The notes beneath the pieces were generated by a model that was not told the origin of the DNA, did not search any database, and saw nothing but the letters and a program-made list of their open reading frames with translations. Below, one piece after another: positions 49,801 to 55,800 of a stretch of 64,000 nt of DNA. The stretch is from Acheta domesticus (Eukaryota > Arthropoda > Insecta > Orthoptera > Gryllidae): contig JAHLJT010003656.1 in NCBI GenBank assembly GCA_031308135.1, positions 50,576,421 to 50,640,420 on the forward strand, written 5' to 3'. Each line of letters begins with the position of its first letter. Position 1 is the stretch's first letter. Position numbers and translations under genes: made by a program.

Positions 49801-52800
49801 TTTACCAATCTGCCATGAAGGTTTAATGTTTAGAGAAGAGGAGGTCCTGACATCATCTGAAGAAATTTTAATTTTTCTATCTAGCTTCTAAGTCAGTATT
49901 TCACATTCTTGTGTCACAAACATTTCGAGGGAACACCACAAAAGTTCTAGAGCTTATGTTCATAGTGAAACCGCTAAACTGTGTGCTATACGGACAGCAG
50001 CCATTAAACTATCAATGTCTATTTATGTAAAAAAACTGTGCATGATGAGCATTTTTATTCACTTTTTTCATTTCAGCGCATAAAAAAATCAGGAAGAATC
50101 TATATTTTCAAAAAACGTTTTTCATCGCAGGCCAATGAATATTAAGGCATATAAATACGATCCCTATTGGTAACTGAATGACAAACAACATGGCACAAAC
50201 AATTTATTGCTTCAAACATTTGCTACAAACATTTATTGAAAGACGGAAAAACCGCTTGTTCTTCATTCAGGTCTCGAGGCCTGCAAGGACGAACTGCAAG
50301 GGATACCTCCTCCACCATTGTCACCAACGACTTCACAGCAAGTCGCCGCTTTGGGCGGACGAGGGTCTTCACAAGACAGGTATGTCAGCAATTTTGTTTG
50401 GTTTCTTTTTCTTTTCTTTTTGTTTTCTTTTTGTTTTCTTTATTTTATTTTGGGCCTCAAGAAAATGTGCGCATATAATCTCTTCCCCCATTCGTCACAT
50501 ACAGTTTTCTCTGTTTTTTGACCAAATAAATAAATTTTAGCAAGAAACTATTACGCAAATATTGCAGAATTTTGGAAGCCCGAAATATATTTCGTTGTAA
50601 ATATTCCCCAGATAAAAACATAGAAGATAGGTAAATAATTTATCGATATGGAGGCCAGAGTGTACTTAATCGAATGCTTTTTATTCTAGAATGCTAGAAC
50701 AACCTAGATCGGAGTAACTTAGAAATGAGTAAATGTTTGCAAACACAAAAAATGGCGCACGGTGTGAAACAGAAATGGCCGGCATTTCTAAACCAGGTAC
50801 AATAAAAAAGTTAATGATGTTTTTGAACAGCCAAAACATAGGGAAATGTATGTACAAAATATGCATTTTTTTCAAGATGGTCGAGCGACCAATTTATTAA
50901 ATTCTGGATCACTTAAAATGGATTGATCCTTCCTTATAGGACAAGTTTTTATTATTCCTAAGAATTTTAAAAGAAGTATTTCGAATCTACCATTAGGAAA
51001 CCTAAAAATTGAGAAAACGTCAAAAAAGGTATTTTGGGAAGCGATAGATGGCAGCTGGAAAGAGAATGGGGCAGGCCCACACCAAGGAAATTAGATAAAC
51101 TTTACTAAGAGAAAGTCTGTACCATTCTGTAGCACCACAAAAAATGTACAAACAAATATTTCTTAGAAAAAGGTTGCAAATTTTTAATGTCTATATTGTC
51201 AACAATTTTTTAAGAACTTGATTTTCATCATTTTATTGGGTTCGAATAAATAAAAAGAATACTGAGTTTTTTAGTGCGTGTTTGGCATGAAATGAGAGAG
51301 GTTAAATGTGAAATTCCTTGTTCATGTCCATTGACATAAAGTAATTATTTCCGACACCTCAACATGCGTTAAAAATTTGGATCATATATTCTGAGTCACA
51401 CTGAAGTCTAATTCAGGCTGATGAATTGCACGATCCTGCTATCTAGCCCATCTACAGACTACCGACATGGCCCGCTTCTTGTTGAGTCTACCGGCAGTAA
51501 GTGTCGAGTAGAGGCGCTCGGACAAGATCGCCTGTAGTTCCTTAATTCTTTGCACTCGTAAGCAACGAGAATAATACACCTCCTATAGCTCGTACGGAGT
51601 ATCGGGCTTGGAGGTGTGCCGCCTTTTTCTCTTGTAATCTTAGACTTGCCTTACGAGTTGTAGGACCTCGTAGTGCTCAGAACTCTCCGACCACAGAGAG
51701 TATTTGTGGGTGGCATGTCACACATACCCTACGAGTGCAAAGGGTTAAAAGCGAGGTGGCACTGTACCAATTCACCTCGGTAGGCTTGTCCCAGTTCTTA
51801 CATTGAAGCTGAGTAGTCCAGTTTCACCAATGTTTTATTAATCGTTGCTGTTCTAAGCTCAAAATTTAAGCTCTGAATTTTAACGAGCTTTCGGCAAACG
51901 CGTATCACCAGTCCCCTTCGCGACGATCTAGCGGCGCGGCTCAGCTAAGCGGGTTTCGTGCGTCTTCCGCCAATGTTGGCAAGGCCAGAAAGTAAACACG
52001 TCTACGTTCTACACGGTCTTTGACACAGTTATCTCCATGGTTCTGACCTTGTAATATTTTGTTGACCACCATCATTTGGTTTAGTCCTCATACTGTGCTG
52101 ATAGTGTGTGAATTTGTTACTTTTGTTGATTCTATCGCACTATTTTACGATCGTTATTCATTTTCTGCTTGAATAACACTGTCTTGTTGAGAGAAATGTC
52201 ATAGATTTATTATTTATAGAAATAGATAATCACATTACATTACAAACTAGCTTATTGTACAATTACAGCACTGATAATGAGTTGAAATGTTGCAAATGAA
52301 ATAAAATTGTCTCACAAAGTTTTCTGCGAAGTGTTAATATTTTCGTAAACGTTATGGACGTACTACATTCTTACATCACGTGCATACAATGCAATTTTGG
52401 ATGTCAGGAACTATTTGACATCAAATTAACAGGATTATGACCAGAATTTCGTAGTGTTCAAAATTCGTACTGTATTTAAAATTGAAATATTATATTGATA
52501 CAAGACTATCATAACCGTAACCCGTTTCAAATGTTATCTTCTTACGATTACAAGATATACCGAGAGAAACACTGTTTTTAAAAGGCGTAAGCTTTCAGCT
52601 CTCTGTTATGTAGCTACAACTCGGCAGCACTACATGCCTGTCAGATGTAAATTCTAGTTTTTCTTCAATCTCTTCGAACACCGATAATGGCGATCACCGA
52701 ATGCAATTGCTTATCACCTCTCCGCCATGTTTCTTTGGTCTCCTTAATCGGGCTTGCGTCCTTGAAGTAGTCGTCCGGCTAGGACTTACGTTCACGGCAT

Positions 52801-55800
52801 AGCTTTTAATGCTAAGCGAAGCTTACGAACCATGGTGAAACGCTATTTTGATCTAAGCCCGCTTATATCTGCAAAGAACCTCGCTTAACAATCTTACGCG
52901 GACGTGATGAAACCGGCCCGAAGACACTCATCGTGATTTCACTCGACACTAAAGTAAATTTTAATTTTATTTATGTATAAGTTATTTAATTGAATTTAAC
53001 AATTTTATTTCATAATTTTGATTTATGTATATTTGCTTCTTTATGTTAATCTCAATTTTTTTTCTTTTCTGTGTTCGAGACCCACTGACGATGGGAAATT
53101 GTCTTCCCGACAGTTAACTTTGGGCATGTTATAATAAATATTATAACTTATTTTTCTCTTATTGAAGGTCGCATCAACATCTAGGTCATTGGCGACCACT
53201 ATTGGGTTTAGTGTTATGGTAACTGTGAAGATGACATGAAATGGTTATAAGGGGCGTAAGGACAAACGCAAATACAACCACGGCCAAAGGGGGATTCGAA
53301 CCCGCGATTCTTCGGTCCGAGATCGCTACGACACTACTGCCTTAACGATCTCGGCCACCGGGGATCGGCTATAACTGTTATTGTTGCGGAAGATTATCCC
53401 GCATCTCCCATTATGGATTACCGCAAGATCTCTGCTACCACCACGAAATTTACACTCATCGTTCGTATCACCAGGTATGGAGGTCCAGGAGCGTTCTGCG
53501 GCAGCAGGGGTCCAGGAGGGTACGGCGGCGGGATACCAGAAGAGACCGGACAAGAAGATCCAGAGGAATACGGCGGCGGGGGAGCGGCAGAGACCGACTA
53601 CGGTAGTCCGGAAGTGTACGGCGGCGGGGACCCGGGATCGTATGGCGGCAGCGGAAGAGGATCGTACGGCAGCGGGCCGCCAGGATCTTATGGCAGTGGG
53701 GCACAAGGATCGTATGGCAGCGGGGCACAAGGATCGTATGGCAGCGGGGCACCAGGTCAGTTTTAGATTCTAAACTTTCTAGCACATATTTAAAGCCACG
53801 GAAACATGCCAAAGCATTCAATAATTATATTAATAAATACTGATAACCATAGAAAGAACGGAAGTATTTTGAGTCCCTAAAAGTAATCACATATTCCAGT
53901 CATGCTACACAACAAATTCTAGAATGTGAGTACATTACATTATTCGATTTAATGGAAAATATTCAGGATTTTTTTTGTTTAATTTCCAGATTCTCACAAA
54001 ATACAACGTATTGTAAATGTATTGCAAATCGGTTAATGAGTGATCAAATTATTAAGTGCTTTCTGTGCGGTTAATGTTTCTTCGGAAAATTATCTGCAAA
54101 ATTAAATGGGGCTGATTAATTAGCATTACGTACTATGTTATGCAAAAATGCTTCATTGCTTTGGAACAGAGTATGACCAGGAAACATATTTGGACCAGGG
54201 CACGCCCCAGACTATATCGCCCCGACGCAACTGTCACCGTTAGTTCTCAGATGCGCTATTCCCTCTTCAGTCCTACACCTCGCTTGGCCGGGTTGTACAC
54301 GTCGTATATTGAGATTTGTATAACTTTGCCTCTCAAGACCTTCACGATGTATTAGCATTTCGCGTCTTTCTAAGTCGTACCGCTAGATGTCGCATGGTCA
54401 CGACCGTACCAAGCAATACTGACGATCATGCGACATCTAGCGGCAAGACCGAGAAAGATGCGAAATGTCGTGTGATATTCCATCGTTGTCATAGGTACTT
54501 GAGAGGGAAAGTTTTAAATATCGCACTATATAGTTGGGTTTTTATTTTTTGGTGTGCGAGGACCTGTCTTCAAGATGGAATATCTCACGGCATGTCGCGT
54601 CTTTCTCGGTCGTGCTCCTAGATGTCACACGATCGCTAGCACTGCGGGAAACGGTGGCGATCATGCGACATGTAGCGGCACAATCGCGAAAGACGCGAAA
54701 TTCCGTGAGATAGTTCATCGTGAAGAAAGACCCTCTCACGCGAAGAAATAACCAGATCGACCACGGAATATCCATTTTGGAAGAAATCGTACGTATGGTT
54801 TAGGCGCTAGCAGTGTTCACGGACGGACGAACGGACGGACAGACGGACGGGCGGACAGGCGGACAGGCGGACAGGCGGACAGACGGACAGACGGACAGAC
54901 GGACGTTTTCCTTTCAATTGGTTTTTCGGTATCAAGCACCTAGAAAACAGGGTTTCTGGCTACACCACGTGTTAGGGGATTTTTTTCTTAATTTAGCAAC
55001 TGGTTTTATCCACTTTTTCGTTTTCACGGCCCGGCAATTAATTTTTTCCGCCAAAAATTGGCCATTTTTTCGCGCAATATTACATAACTCTCCCTATACT
55101 ACGTATATCATTCCATGTATACGTACGTACATGGGAAAGTAAAAATCACACTGTAGATTGCTGTAGTGCGCATGCGCAATGCCTTTGACGTCACGTGTCC
55201 CGCAGACGCGGGCTCGGGCGGCCCAGCGGCGGCGCAGCCACGCTGGGTGTCGTGCGCCGCCATGGGCAGCAGCGCGCCCCCGCGGCGACGGACGCCCAAG
55301 CCACGCGGTACGAGCGCTCCCGCTGCCAGCCTTGCGACCGCCTTAACCCTTTACACTCCTAGGCCAGGTTGCCAGATTGGCGAATTTTCTCCTCAAAAAT
55401 GGGGATTTTTTTCGTTATGGGGAAAGAGTGGGGAATATAAATTAATGGGAAATGCTTGGGGATTTTGGGGGGAAATTATTCTCATACGAAGTCGAGATAG
55501 AATTTTTTTTCTATTATTATGAATAAAAAACAATAGACGTTATCTTCTCTCATTTTATCTATCAAAAATTATTTGACGGCATAGAGAAAAAAAAACGAAG
55601 ATAGTATACGGTTTCCAGCAGCTTAGAGGACGACGATTGGTTGATTAGAATTGTTTGAATTCACGCTGACAGCCAGATGAATGTCAAGGACCGTTCACGT
55701 CGGTCCATAATTACGAGAATATTTTTCGTTTAAGGAGTTGACGCCCGTGCAGGCTGGACAGTGGTGTACGCCAAGGTCCCCGCGTGTGCCAATCCGGTCT

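Noticed and set aside
50080..50165. Exon after TTTTCATTTCAG
   Set aside because: Only short open stretch, no donor in frame before stops.
53283..53365. True tRNA gene
   Set aside because: tRNA-like boxes are present, but the sequence continues into a shared body found in two other copies, so it is a SINE head.
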